Shown one piece after another: positions 24,973 through 34,201 of a stretch of DNA of 64,000 nucleotides. The notes below the pieces were generated by a model. The model did no database searches. It saw nothing but the letters and a program-made list of their open reading frames with translations, and was not told where the DNA came from. Both the position numbers and the translations under genes were made by a program. Positions within the stretch are counted from its first letter, which is position 1. Every line of letters begins with the position of its first letter. This DNA is from Campylobacter concisus (GTDB lineage: Bacteria; Campylobacterota; Campylobacteria; Campylobacterales; Campylobacteraceae): the NCBI RefSeq assembly GCF_002913225.1, contig NZ_PPAW01000015.1, forward strand, positions 1-64,000, read 5' to 3'.

Positions 24973-25389
24973 TTATTTTATTGATATATAAATTTCTATT
25001 TTATTTTTTAGGTATTTTTCAAAGTCTGTTTTATAGGTTCTTTCTAGCTCGCTACTTTCAAAATATCTCCAAATTTCATCCCAAAATTTTGCAACATTTT
25101 GTGGCTCATTTGCAAAGCTAAAAAGAGCGTACTTTCCGCTTTGTATATTTAAATTTTCACTATCTTTTTGGCGTGATATTGTGCCGATGAAGTTATCGTA
25201 ATGTCCATTAAAATCACTTTCGTAGTTACAGTAAACACTATAAATTTCACTCTTGCCATCATAGTATTCACTCATAAATTTGGACCATAAAGCTGGAATT
25301 TTGCCGTTGCCGTCCATTTCATCTTCATTTTTAGTGCGAGTTTTTACTCCATAAATTTCAAAGCTATCTTCTAAATTTATAGTCTTCAT
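24973..25389 (-). CDS. GyrI-like effector-binding protein
   Basis: 138 residues. The pattern [37 protein letters not shown] and [21 protein letters not shown] matches the stand-alone effector-binding domain of the GyrI / Cass2 group (the sensing half of AraC- and MerR-type regulators). A ligand-binding or small-molecule-hydrolysing role is possible. No DNA-binding part. Neighbours give no clue. Confidence 0.75.
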   Translation of the reverse strand: MKTINLEDSFEIYGVKTRTKNEDEMDGNGKIPALWSKFMSEYYDGKSEIYSVYCNYESDFNGHYDNFIGTISRQKDSENLNIQSGKYALFSFANEPQNVAKFWDEIWRYFESSELERTYKTDFEKYLKNKIEIYISIK

Positions 25390-25392
25390 AAA

Positions 25393-25866
25393 CTACCTTT
25401 GTCCGTTAAAATTTTCAACCGCTTGGTTCCACATGAGCTTGTATTTTCGTTTTAAAAATTCAACTTCATCTTGTGAAATTTTAAGCTGTTTTGTAAGCGT
25501 CTCGACCGTTTTTCTATCCTCGTCATAGAGCTCTTGCATCGAAATGAGCGCCTCTTTTAAAAATTTATTCTCATTTCTTAAGGTCTCAAGCGTCTCATCT
25601 TTTGCGTCAAGCACCTTTTCGTGTAAATTTAGTATCGTGCCAATCGTCTTTTCGACAAAGCTAAAACCATCTTGGCTTTGCGGCTGCAAGGATAAATTTT
25701 GCGAAACACTAGGCACCACGCTCATCGTTCCCTCGCTCGCTTCTATCAAAATTTCTCCATTTTCCTCTTTGGTTTTCAAAACGCCACGATTTATCATATC
25801 CTCGATAACTTCGCGCTCTAAATGCACAAGTTTGCAAAATTCATCAACTCCAAGATAGGTCTGCAC
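25393..25866 (-). CDS. DUF3972 coiled-coil protein
   Basis: 157 residues, conserved in this bacterial class. A MerR-like N-terminal helix-turn-helix (LGVDEFCKLVHLEREVIEDMINRGVL, about residues 4-29) is followed by a flexible Ser/Gln-rich linker and a coiled coil from about 85 to 150. Cellular role unknown. It lies 11 nt after purE and 3 nt before the GyrI-like gene. Confidence 0.75.
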   Translation of the reverse strand: MQTYLGVDEFCKLVHLEREVIEDMINRGVLKTKEENGEILIEASEGTMSVVPSVSQNLSLQPQSQDGFSFVEKTIGTILNLHEKVLDAKDETLETLRNENKFLKEALISMQELYDEDRKTVETLTKQLKISQDEVEFLKRKYKLMWNQAVENFNGQR

Positions 25867-25877
25867 CGCTTCTCCTT

Positions 25878-26372
25878 TTATAGTATCACTTCAACCTTTG
25901 AAGAGTCTTCCTCTAAAGCCTTTATCTTTGCCTCTCTGTCGGCCTTTAGCGCACTTGCTAGCCCCTCATCTTCAAGGGCTAAAATTTGCACCGCAAGATA
26001 GGCTGCATTTATCGCGCCAGCCTTGCCGATAGCCAAGGTCGCCACTGGCATACCACTTGGCATTTGCACGGTTGAGTAAAGTGCATCAACGCCGCTTAGA
26101 GCTGAACCAGCCATTGGTATGCCGATCACTGGTTTTGTTGTATTTGCAGCGATCGCTCCAGCTAGATGAGCTGCCATGCCAGCAGCTGCTATGAAGACTT
26201 TTGCCCCTTTTTTCTCGGCGTTTGCGACGTACTCGCTAGTTCTTTTTGGGCTTCTGTGGGCTGAGCTGATTATCAGTTCATATTTTACGCCAAATTTCTC
26301 CAGAGTATTTGCCGCCTCGCTAACTATCTCATAGTCGCTTTTACTTCCCATTATAATAGAAACAAATTTCAT
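25878..26372 (-). CDS. purE: N5-carboxyaminoimidazole ribonucleotide mutase
   Basis: 164 residues. Class I PurE converts N5-CAIR to CAIR in purine synthesis. GSKSDYEIV near the start, the catalytic His in SSAHRSPKRT, AAAGMAAHLAG and GIPMAGSALSGVDAL are all present. It overlaps the U32 gene by 4 nt. Confidence 0.97.
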   Translation of the reverse strand: MKFVSIIMGSKSDYEIVSEAANTLEKFGVKYELIISSAHRSPKRTSEYVANAEKKGAKVFIAAAGMAAHLAGAIAANTTKPVIGIPMAGSALSGVDALYSTVQMPSGMPVATLAIGKAGAINAAYLAVQILALEDEGLASALKADREAKIKALEEDSSKVEVIL

Positions 26373-27628
26373 ATCTTCTCCCTCAAAAAGCTAAATTTTG
26401 GCAGCTTAACGCCAAGGTTTATCTCATTTTCATTACCGCTGTGAATTTCGCTCATGACCTTGCCTTTTTTGGTAACGAGCTGCTTAAATTTGATAAATTT
26501 CTTGCCATCTTGTGAATAGACCTTTGAGATTTCATTTTCACTATCATCTATGTGTGAGCCAGTCGGTGCTACGATCTCGTAGCCTTTATCTGGGAAAATT
26601 TTATATTTACACTTAAAAAACTCACCATCTTCACTTATGGCATTTACCTGATGAGTGCCCTCTTCTAGGCTACTTGTGTGATTTTGCGTATCGGTTCGCT
26701 CATAAGGTCTATGCACCAAGTAGCCGTCCGTAAAGCCGCGATTTTTCAGCGTATTTATCTCATTTTCATAAATTTGCGCGTCAAATTTGTCGTTCATGGC
26801 GTCATTTATCGCCATTTTATAGGCTCTTGCTGTGCAGGCTGCGTAGTATTCGCTCTTTGTGCGGCCCTCTATCTTAAAGCTATCTATCACGCCGCTATCA
26901 ACGATCTCTTTGATGTGTGAGATGAGGCAAAGATCCTTTGAGTTCATGATGTGAGTGCCATTTTCGTCCTCTTCTAAGCGGAAAAGCACGCCGCTCTCTT
27001 CGTTTTTGGCATAGAGTTCATACTTAAATCTGCAGTCGTTTGCGCAGCTGCCGCGGTTTGACATACGTCCGCTTTGCACTGAGCTTACCAAGCACCTACC
27101 AGAATAGGCAAAGCACATCGAGCCATGGACGAAAATTTCGATATCAAGGGTTGGAATTTCCTCTTTTATCTTTATAACATCTTTTAAATTCATCTCTCTA
27201 GCCACGACGATGCGTTTTGCACCCATATCGTGGTAAATTTTAGCATCCAGCACGTTCATAACGTTTGCCTGAGTAGAGAGGTGTATCTCGATATCTGGAG
27301 CGATCTCTTTTGCTAGGCTCATGACACCTGGAGTTGCGATGATAAAGGCATCTGGCTTCATCGCTGAGATGGTTTGTAAGTGCCTTTTTAGTGGCTCTAT
27401 CTGAGAGTTAAAAGGAAAGGCATTTATGGTCGCATAAAATTTCTTTCCCTTTTCGTGTGTGTAGTCTATCGCCTCTTTAAAAGTCTCAAGGTTAAACTCT
27501 CTTGCTGATCTAGTCCTTAGCGAAAAGCTAGCAACCGAGCCATAAACAGCGTCGGCTCCGTATTCAAGGGCGATTTTAAGTTTTGTTAAATTTCCAGCTG
27601 GAGATAAAAGCTCAGGCCTTTTTAGCAC
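26369..27628 (-). CDS. U32 family peptidase-like tRNA hydroxylation protein
   Basis: 419 residues. The U32 signature is complete: ELLSPAGNLTKLKIALEYGADAVY at the N-terminus (part shown: SPAGNLTKLK), ATINAFPFN, FVHGSMCFAYSGRC and the Cys cluster NRGSCANDCRF, which binds iron-sulfur in TrhP/RlhA relatives. Members prepare prephenate-dependent uridine hydroxylation on tRNA or rRNA. Which target applies here is not clear. It overlaps purE by 4 nt and touches the CheZ-like gene. Confidence 0.88.
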   Translation of the reverse strand: MLKRPELLSPAGNLTKLKIALEYGADAVYGSVASFSLRTRSAREFNLETFKEAIDYTHEKGKKFYATINAFPFNSQIEPLKRHLQTISAMKPDAFIIATPGVMSLAKEIAPDIEIHLSTQANVMNVLDAKIYHDMGAKRIVVAREMNLKDVIKIKEEIPTLDIEIFVHGSMCFAYSGRCLVSSVQSGRMSNRGSCANDCRFKYELYAKNEESGVLFRLEEDENGTHIMNSKDLCLISHIKEIVDSGVIDSFKIEGRTKSEYYAACTARAYKMAINDAMNDKFDAQIYENEINTLKNRGFTDGYLVHRPYERTDTQNHTSSLEEGTHQVNAISEDGEFFKCKYKIFPDKGYEIVAPTGSHIDDSENEISKVYSQDGKKFIKFKQLVTKKGKVMSEIHSGNENEINLGVKLPKFSFLREKI

Positions 27629-28386
27629 TATTTTTTACCTAGACTTTCTATCAAGGCTTCGATGTCGTCGTTGCTGACTAGGTTTTCAGTCGTTGTATCA
27701 CCAGCGATATGAACAGCAGAGCCAACGCGCTTATCATCGTCGATACGACCTTCAAACAATGTATTCATATACTTGCTTAGCGCTCTCATAACGTTGATAA
27801 CACGCTCTATCTTTTGTCTGTGGATGTCTTGATACTGCATCATATCCATAGCCATCATGATCTCATCTTGTCCCATTTGTAAATTTGAGATGATATTATC
27901 GATCGTGCCAAGAAGCGAGTTGTTTTTATCCAAAGCCTCGCTAAATGCAGCGATATTTGGAAATTTCTCACTTAGCGTTGTAAATAGCTCAACGTTTGAA
28001 TTTATCGCATCTTTTAGGCTGTTTGAGTCGCTCTCAGCGTCCATAAAAAAGTTATTTATCGTCTCAAGCTTGTCAAACATCTGAGTAGCTTTCTCTTCGC
28101 TATCTCTTGTCACATCATCAAGCTGGTGTACCATTTTATGGTCTTCAGTCGGTGGTGGTGGTGGCCAAACGCCGTCTGCACTCACTCTGTAGTTTTCGCC
28201 CTGTTTTGAGCTACTCTCTGACTTTGCTTGTGGCTCATCTGCTTTAGCACTCATTGCCTCTGCAACTTCTGCTACCTCGTCTGTTTCCTCTTTGACGTCC
28301 GCGACCTCTTGGCTGGCATCTTTAGTATCACCTAAATCATCCTCTAATCCGCCCGCCATAAGCGCGTCAAGTTCCTCTTGGGTCAT
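27628..28386 (-). CDS. cheZ: CheZ-like chemotaxis phosphatase
   Basis: 252 residues. The centre has the CheZ catalytic segment MMQYQDIHRQKIERV (Gln and Asp positions of D-x-x-x-Q), and the C-terminus DDIEALIESLGKK resembles the CheY-binding tail of enterobacterial CheZ. The N-terminus TQEELDALMAGG resembles the CheY-binding start of FliM/FliY. Between lies an acidic, low-complexity linker and PPPPP near residue 80. It would dephosphorylate CheY-P. It is separate from other chemotaxis genes. Confidence 0.82.
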   Translation of the reverse strand: MTQEELDALMAGGLEDDLGDTKDASQEVADVKEETDEVAEVAEAMSAKADEPQAKSESSSKQGENYRVSADGVWPPPPPTEDHKMVHQLDDVTRDSEEKATQMFDKLETINNFFMDAESDSNSLKDAINSNVELFTTLSEKFPNIAAFSEALDKNNSLLGTIDNIISNLQMGQDEIMMAMDMMQYQDIHRQKIERVINVMRALSKYMNTLFEGRIDDDKRVGSAVHIAGDTTTENLVSNDDIEALIESLGKK

Positions 28387-28522
28387 AAAAGCTCCTAATA
28401 AAATTTGGCTTGATTATATAGGATTTAAATAAAAAGAAAGTTTAAAAAGCATGCGTTTATCTTTAAATTTATCAAATTTTAGGTAGCATTTTTGAAAAAT
28501 AAACGACTTTAAAAGGCTAAAA

Positions 28523-29302
28523 ATGACCGTCGATCTTCACAACCACACACCGCTTTGCAACCACGCAGTTGGCGAACCGCTAGAATTTGTGAGATGCGCC
28601 ATAAAAGCTGGCACAAGATACTTTGGCTTTAGCGATCACGCACCGATGAACTACGATGAAGCTTATAGGATGAAATTTGAAGAGATGCAAAGCTACGAAG
28701 ACGAAATTTTACGTTTAAGAGAGGAATTTAGCGGTGAGATAGAAATTTTACTTGGCTACGAGATGGACTTTTTAGATGGCTTTATGGACGAGCGAGTTTT
28801 TGCTAGAAAGGTTGATTATCTAATAGGCTCTGTGCATTTTTTTAACGGCTGGGCGTTTGACAACCCAGAATTTATCGGTGGCTACGAGGGCAAAGACTTG
28901 GATCAAATTTGGCAAGAGTATTTTGACCACATAGAAAGGTCAGCTAAGCTTGGTAAATTTGACATCATGGGGCACATCGATCTTTTAAAACTCTTTAAAT
29001 TTTTACCTAAAAAAGATGTCAGGATCCTAGCCAAAAACGCGATAAAAGCAATAAAAGAGGCAAATTTGGTAGTTGAGATAAACGCAGCTGGCTTTAGAAA
29101 GCCCATCGGCGAGCAATATCCAAGCATAAATTTACTTGAGCTTATCGCCGAAAATGACATAACCATTACCTTTGGCTCAGACGCTCACGCCAAAGAAGAT
29201 ATCGGTAAAAACGGCGAAATTTGCGAGCAAATAGCTAGAAATTTGGGATATTCAAAGTGTGCGATATTTAAAAATAGAGATAGAGAATTAGTAAAATTTT
29301 AG
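28523..29302 (+). CDS. hisJ: PHP-family histidinol-phosphatase
   Basis: 259 residues. The PHP metal ligands appear in order: DLHNHTPLC, FSDHAP, GYEMDF, GSVHFF, MGHIDLL and SDAHAKED. HisJ removes phosphate from histidinol phosphate in histidine synthesis. No other his genes are near, and PHP enzymes vary in substrate, so the exact substrate is an inference. Confidence 0.85.
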   Translation: MTVDLHNHTPLCNHAVGEPLEFVRCAIKAGTRYFGFSDHAPMNYDEAYRMKFEEMQSYEDEILRLREEFSGEIEILLGYEMDFLDGFMDERVFARKVDYLIGSVHFFNGWAFDNPEFIGGYEGKDLDQIWQEYFDHIERSAKLGKFDIMGHIDLLKLFKFLPKKDVRILAKNAIKAIKEANLVVEINAAGFRKPIGEQYPSINLLELIAENDITITFGSDAHAKEDIGKNGEICEQIARNLGYSKCAIFKNRDRELVKF

Positions 29303-29352
29303 TTTGGGGTCAAATAAAATATAAAGATAATCTTAAATATAAAATTTTGTGA

Positions 29353-29383
29353 TACAATACGAAAATTAAAAAACCAGAAGGAG
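29353..29383 (+). promoter_or_regulatory. glnA promoter -10 and ribosome site
   Basis: TACAAT at 29353-29358 after a T-rich tract (AAATTTTGTGA), and AAGGAG at 29378-29383, 7 nt before the ATG. No sigma-54 -24/-12 pair is visible, so nitrogen control by sigma-54 is not suggested. Confidence 0.6.
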
Positions 29384-29390
29384 ATAAAAA

Positions 29391-30821
29391 ATGGGAAAAT
29401 TTGTCCAAAACATCGATCATTTTTTTGATTTTTGCAAAGAAAATGAAGTTAAATTTGTAGATTTTAGATTTACCGATCTAAACGGCGCTTGGCACAGCAT
29501 AAGCTACAACATAAAAGCTGTTACAAAAGAGAATTTCACAAACGGCATCCCGATGGACGCTAGCTCGATGAACGGCTGGCAGCCAATCGACAAGAGCGAT
29601 ATGATAATGAAGCCAGAAGCGACATCGGCGTTTTTGGACCCATTTACCTCTGACATCACAGTCGTTGTTTTCTGCGATATCTACGACATCTACAAAGGTC
29701 AAATTTATGAAAAATGCCCTCGCTCGATCGCAAAAAGAGCGATGCAATATGTAAAAGATAGCGGACTTGGAGACGAGGCATATTTTGGCCCTGAGAATGA
29801 ATTTTTTGTATTTGACAACGTCAAAATCATCGACAGCCCAAACTGCGCGATGTATCAAGTAGATAGCGAAGAAGGCGAGTGGAACGACGCTGCAGACTTC
29901 AAAGATAGCTACAACACAGGCCACCGCCCACGCAGAAAAGGCGGCTACTTGATGACTCAGCCAATCGACAGCATGGTCGATCTAAGAGCTGAAATGATGC
30001 AAGTTTTAGAGCAAGTTGGTCTTGAAGTATTTTTAGGACACCACGAAGTCGCTCAAGGTCAAGGCGAGATCGGCGTGAAATTTGGCAACTTAGTCGAGGC
30101 TGCTGACAACGTTCAAATTTACAAATACGTCGTTCGCATGGTCGCTCACCTAAACGGCAAGACAGTTACATTTATGCCAAAACCGCTTTATGGCGACAAC
30201 GGCAGCGGCATGCACGTGCACCAATCAGTCTGGAAAGACGGCAAAAATTTATTCTACAAAGAGGGCAACTACGCAAATTTAAGTGACTTTGCAAGATACT
30301 ACATCGGCGGCGTTTTAAAACACGCAAGAAGCGTTGCAGCCTTCACAAACCCAAGCACAAACAGCTACAAACGCCTAATCCCGGGCTTTGAAGCGCCATC
30401 TATCCTCACCTACTCTAGCCAAAACCGCTCAGCGAGCATCCGCATACCTTACGGCGCTGGCGAGAAGTCAGTTAGAGCTGAGATGAGATTCCCTGATAGC
30501 ACGGCAAACCCTTATCTAGCTTTCTCAGCGATGCTAATGGCGGGCCTTGACGGCGTTAAACACAAATACGAGCCAGTTGGTCCGATGGATGAAAATTTAT
30601 TTAAACTTCACCTCGATGAGATCAGAGAGCGCGGCATAGAGCAGCTCCCACACACACTTCGTGGCAGCCTTGAGGCGCTTATCCGCGATAACGAATATCT
30701 AAAACCGATAATGAGCGATCTTTTCATCGACACTTATCAGCACATGAAATTTGAAACTCAGGTTTGGCCTTACGAAGCACGCCCAACCGCTTATGAGTTT
30801 AAAACCTGCTTCTCTTGCTAA
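29391..30821 (+). CDS. glnA: Glutamine synthetase type I
   Basis: 476 residues. Makes glutamine from glutamate, ammonia and ATP. Family segments: [50 protein letters not shown] and NRSASIRIP. The adenylylation region (usually Y-D-L-P-P-E-E) reads [15 protein letters not shown] with no Tyr, so control by adenylylation is unlikely. It is a single gene with its own promoter and a strong terminator. Confidence 0.97.
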   Translation: MGKFVQNIDHFFDFCKENEVKFVDFRFTDLNGAWHSISYNIKAVTKENFTNGIPMDASSMNGWQPIDKSDMIMKPEATSAFLDPFTSDITVVVFCDIYDIYKGQIYEKCPRSIAKRAMQYVKDSGLGDEAYFGPENEFFVFDNVKIIDSPNCAMYQVDSEEGEWNDAADFKDSYNTGHRPRRKGGYLMTQPIDSMVDLRAEMMQVLEQVGLEVFLGHHEVAQGQGEIGVKFGNLVEAADNVQIYKYVVRMVAHLNGKTVTFMPKPLYGDNGSGMHVHQSVWKDGKNLFYKEGNYANLSDFARYYIGGVLKHARSVAAFTNPSTNSYKRLIPGFEAPSILTYSSQNRSASIRIPYGAGEKSVRAEMRFPDSTANPYLAFSAMLMAGLDGVKHKYEPVGPMDENLFKLHLDEIRERGIEQLPHTLRGSLEALIRDNEYLKPIMSDLFIDTYQHMKFETQVWPYEARPTAYEFKTCFSC

Positions 30822-30828
30822 AACGCAA

Positions 30829-30863
30829 TCTCCAAGCTCTTTTTTGGGCTTGGAGACTTTTTT
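30829..30863 (+). terminator. glnA terminator
   Basis: TCTCCAAGC (30829-30837) pairs with GCTTGGAGA (30848-30856), loop about 10 nt, followed by CTTTTTT. Classic intrinsic terminator 8 nt past the stop. Confidence 0.92.
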
Positions 30864-31609
30864 AAATATAAAATCTATATAGTTAAATTTTGAGCTAAAT
30901 TTAGCTTTACGCACAAGAATAAATTTTAAATTTAATAAGCCCAAACTCATGCAAATTTAGAAATTTAAGCTCATATCCAAAAAAGCCATGGCGGATAAAT
31001 TTAAGACTTCAAGCTTTAAATATAAAAAACAAAAACACCTATCTAAATTTTGGCTACTTTTGTTTAGAAATTTTGTCCAAAAGGATAAATTTAAAAATTA
31101 ACAAGTCATAGCCATTGTAAATTTGTTTTTTAGTTTAGAGATTTTGTCTAGCAAAAATGGTCATAGCAGATAAATTTTGGCTTTAAATTTAAGCATCAAA
31201 CAAAACAACAAGCTAAATTTGACTAATTTTATTTAGAAATTTTGTTTTAGAAAGGTTAAATTTAATAAGCCTAAGTTCATGCAAATTTAGAATTTTAAGT
31301 TTATATCAAAAAAAACCACATCGGATAAATTTTAAACTTCAAATTTGAAATATAAAATCCTACGGTGGTTAAAAATAGAATTAAATTTTATTTTGCAAAC
31401 AAGGGTAAATTTGCCAGAGTTTTAAATTTATCGCCTCATTAAAAGTTCAAATTTAATAAGCTCTAGCTCTTTTAAATTTGCAATATAAATTTGAGATTTT
31501 ATTTAGTCAGGATAGCAACAGTAGATAAATTTATTAAAAAAGCTAAATTTGACCACTTTTATTTAGAAATTTAGATCAAAAAGTCAAATTTACAAAAGAG
31601 CCAAATTTC
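30864..31609. repeat. Gene-free stretch of degenerate direct repeats
   Basis: No credible gene in about 750 nt. The sequence is a patchwork of AAATTT-rich units. The clearest pair is 30927-31026 and 31256-31357 (TTTAATAAGCC..., ...CGGATAAATTTTAA/CTTCAA), about 330 nt apart; a partial third copy begins near 31449. A second unit (GCTAAATTTGAC..TTTAGAAATTT) recurs near 31041, 31211 and 31541. Spacing is too irregular and identity too low for a CRISPR array. Confidence 0.65.
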
Positions 31610-33289
31610 CTAGCTATTTTGCACTTCAGGCTGTCCAAAGAGCCTATTTGCCTCTTTTATCACGCCCTCTTCTCTTTGCTTTTTAAGCTCTTCTGGGCTC
31701 TTGCTCTGACTTAGTGACATCAGCTCTTTTGCAAAGTCATTTTGCGGCTGAGATAGCGCATTTACGCTAGTTTCAGGCACTACCTCGGGCTTGCTTACTG
31801 GCTCATCTTTTTGCTCGTCTTGCTGCCTAGCCTTTATCTTAGCGATCTCCTCGTCAAGGTAGCTATATTTATCTTGTGGCTCTTGTGGCGGAGTTTCTGG
31901 CTTGGGCTTTGCGGCAGGAATTTGAGTTTTAGCATTTACGATCTTGATCTTTTTACCAAAAATTGTATGTAAAATTTCATGCATTACACCCCAGCTTTTT
32001 TTGAAAAATGCCAGCTCATCGCCAGTTGCATTGACGACTAAGCCAAGCTCATTCTCATTTAAAAAGCTAAAACTTATGTGATTTTTAAAAATTTCTCCAA
32101 GCTCAAAGCTTCTATCATAAATTTTTGCCACAAACTGCTCGTATGGCGTCTTTGGCGCTTCTTTTATGGCTAAAATTTGCTCACTCACGCCAGCTTTTGG
32201 CTCTATAGCCACGCTAGGCTCGCTCTTAGCAAGCTTTATTGCTTCATCGATATCTTGTAAATTTAGCGCCTCTATCATCATAAAAAGCATAAGCATCAGC
32301 ACAAATCCATTGTCGCTTGATACGCTTAGCATCGACTTTGCCTGCGCCAAAATCCTAAAAAATCTCTCATATATAAGAAGTGAAAATTTTGGGTCGTTGT
32401 CTAAAAATCTCTGCTTTAAATTTGCCAAAATTTCATCTATGATCATCTCTGGCTCATAGGTCTCAAGCTCGGTTACAAGCACTCTTATGGCGTTTTTATC
32501 GGCATTTGCGACGTGTTCGATGATCTGCTCGATTCTACTTGGATCAAGAAGTCCGAGCATCGCTGCCACGCTTGATTTTGTGATATTGCCAGCGCCATAA
32601 ATGATAGCTTGATCAAGCAGCGTTAGTGTATCTCTTAGCGAACCGCCGCCACTTCTAGCTAGTATCTCAAGCGCCTCCCTCTCGTAGCTCACGCCCTCTT
32701 TGCTAAGGATAAATTCAAGATGTTTTACGATCTCATATCTGCTTATCTGCTTAAATCTAAAATGTTGCGTCCTTGAAAGCACCGTTGTTGGCAGCTTAAG
32801 CGGGTCGGTCGTTGCTAAGATAAATTTAACATAGCTTGGCGGCTCTTCAAGCGTTTTAAGAAGGGCATTAAACGCCTCTTTTGTTAGCATATGCACTTCG
32901 TCGATGATGAAAATTTTATATCTAGCAGCCGTCGGAGCGTACTTTGTCTGCTCGATAAGCTCCCTTATGTCATCGATCTTTCTGTGGCTGGCTGCGTCCA
33001 TCTCGATGATGTCCATGTGGCGCGACTCGTTTGCCATCACGCACTGCGCACAGACCTCGCAAGGCCTAGAAGTTGGCCCTTTCTCGCAGACCAAAGCCTT
33101 TGCAAATATCCTAGCGCTCGATGTCTTGCCGCTTCCCCTAAGGCCTGAAAACAAATAGGCATGGCTCACTCTGTTCTCATCAAGTGCGTGGGTTAGGCTC
33201 TTGCTTACGGCTTCTTGTCCGATGAGCTCGTCAAAATTTTTTGGTCGATATTTTAGGGCTAGTGCTTGCAACTGCTTTCCTTTTTGCAA
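31610..33289 (-). CDS. dnaX: DNA polymerase III subunit tau/gamma
   Basis: 559 residues. Clamp-loader ATPase: GLRGSGKTSSARIFA (Walker A), the zinc cysteines in CEKGPTSRPCEVCAQC, IFIIDEVHMLTKEAFNALLKT (in part: DEVHML) and the SRTQHFRFKQI sensor region. Domain III and a Pro/Glu/Gln-rich linker follow. I see no obvious A-tract for programmed frameshifting to a gamma form. Divergent from argO. Confidence 0.95.
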   Translation of the reverse strand: MQKGKQLQALALKYRPKNFDELIGQEAVSKSLTHALDENRVSHAYLFSGLRGSGKTSSARIFAKALVCEKGPTSRPCEVCAQCVMANESRHMDIIEMDAASHRKIDDIRELIEQTKYAPTAARYKIFIIDEVHMLTKEAFNALLKTLEEPPSYVKFILATTDPLKLPTTVLSRTQHFRFKQISRYEIVKHLEFILSKEGVSYEREALEILARSGGGSLRDTLTLLDQAIIYGAGNITKSSVAAMLGLLDPSRIEQIIEHVANADKNAIRVLVTELETYEPEMIIDEILANLKQRFLDNDPKFSLLIYERFFRILAQAKSMLSVSSDNGFVLMLMLFMMIEALNLQDIDEAIKLAKSEPSVAIEPKAGVSEQILAIKEAPKTPYEQFVAKIYDRSFELGEIFKNHISFSFLNENELGLVVNATGDELAFFKKSWGVMHEILHTIFGKKIKIVNAKTQIPAAKPKPETPPQEPQDKYSYLDEEIAKIKARQQDEQKDEPVSKPEVVPETSVNALSQPQNDFAKELMSLSQSKSPEELKKQREEGVIKEANRLFGQPEVQNS

Positions 33290-33388
33290 TTTTAATTTGC
33301 TGATTTTATAAAAAAAGGCATAAATTTATGGTTATGATAAAGTTAAATTTTGCTAAATTTAAGTCAAACTTTAGCGGAAAGGATAAAT

Positions 33389-33997
33389 TTGCAAGCATTT
33401 ATATCTGGATTTTTTATCTCTTTATCGCTCATTTTAGCTATCGGCGCGCAAAACGCATTTGTGCTAAAACAGGGCATCAAAAGAGAAAATATCTTTATCA
33501 TCTGCCTTATTTGCGCTATTAGCGACGCTGTCTTGATCTTTGCAGGAGTTTTTGGGCTCGGTAGCCTCGTGCAAAACTTCCCCATCATCAAGCAAATTGC
33601 CCTTTATGGCGGCTTTTTATTTTTGCTTTTTTACGCGCTAAAGAGCTTTCACTCGTGCTTTTTTAAGGACCTTAGCATGGATACCAGCAGCGAAAATGCT
33701 AGATCAAATTTAAAGAAAAACATCCTTTTAACGCTCGCATTTACTTGGCTAAATCCTCACGTCTATCTTGACACGATGATCCTAATAGGCTCGGTTTCGA
33801 CTAAATTTAAAGATGAAAATTTGATATTTGGCGTGGGAGCTAGCCTTGCCTCATTTTGCTTTTTCTTCACACTTGGCTATCTGGCTAGGTTTTTAGCGCC
33901 CATCTTTGCAAGGCCCATCTCTTGGAAAATTTTAGAGTTTTTTGTCGGCCTCGTCATGCTCGCCCTTGCCTTCATGCTCCTTTTTGCTAGCTTCTAG
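33389..33997 (+). CDS. LysE/ArgO family amino-acid exporter
   Basis: 202 residues with six likely membrane segments. LysE hallmarks: GFFISLSLILAIGAQNAFVLKQGIKREN near the start (key part AIGAQNAFVLKQG) and FTWLNPHVYLDTMILIG. Exports basic amino acids in relatives. The frame is open from a TTG at 33350, but AAGGA at 33379-33383 ahead of TTG 33389 and the family N-terminus favour the later TTG. Its 3' end overlaps the end of ccoS on the other strand by 66 nt. Confidence 0.88.
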   Translation: MQAFISGFFISLSLILAIGAQNAFVLKQGIKRENIFIICLICAISDAVLIFAGVFGLGSLVQNFPIIKQIALYGGFLFLLFYALKSFHSCFFKDLSMDTSSENARSNLKKNILLTLAFTWLNPHVYLDTMILIGSVSTKFKDENLIFGVGASLASFCFFFTLGYLARFLAPIFARPISWKILEFFVGLVMLALAFMLLFASF

Positions 33998-34201
33998 CCT
34001 CTTTTTTAGCGCCTCTTTTTTGCGAAGTTCGAGCTGGTAGGCTTCATTTAGCGCGTCTTCGTCGTCTAAATTTGCTCCGTCTAAAAATTTGCGGTAGTCT
34101 TCAAACTGCCTATTTTTTATCCCCCAAAGCACGCCAAAAAGCAAGGCCGCCCCCATCAAAACAGAGATAAAAACAAGCATCGCAAGAGTCGTTGTATCCA
34201 C
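33932..34201 (-). CDS. ccoS: Cytochrome oxidase maturation protein CcoS
   Basis: 89 residues. One N-terminal membrane helix (about 6-27, LAMLVFISVLMGAALLFG in part) followed by FGVLWGIKNRQFEDY, the CcoS signature with the W-x-x-x-x-x-Q-F-x-D motif, and a charged tail. Needed for cofactor insertion into the cbb3 oxidase. It follows ccoI directly, with one base shared. Confidence 0.9.
   Translation of the reverse strand: MDTTTLAMLVFISVLMGAALLFGVLWGIKNRQFEDYRKFLDGANLDDEDALNEAYQLELRKKEALKKRLEASKKEHEGKGEHDEADKKL

Noticed and set aside
29478-29924. Minus-strand 148-codon frame inside glnA
   Set aside because: Antisense shadow of a highly conserved gene with no start signal.
28941-30821. Sigma-54 promoter for glnA
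   Set aside because: No GG-N10-GC pair is present upstream; a sigma-70-type TACAAT is in place.
30864-31609. Second CRISPR array in the repeat-rich space after glnA
   Set aside because: Units are long, irregularly spaced and only loosely similar, without a hairpin repeat or uniform spacers.
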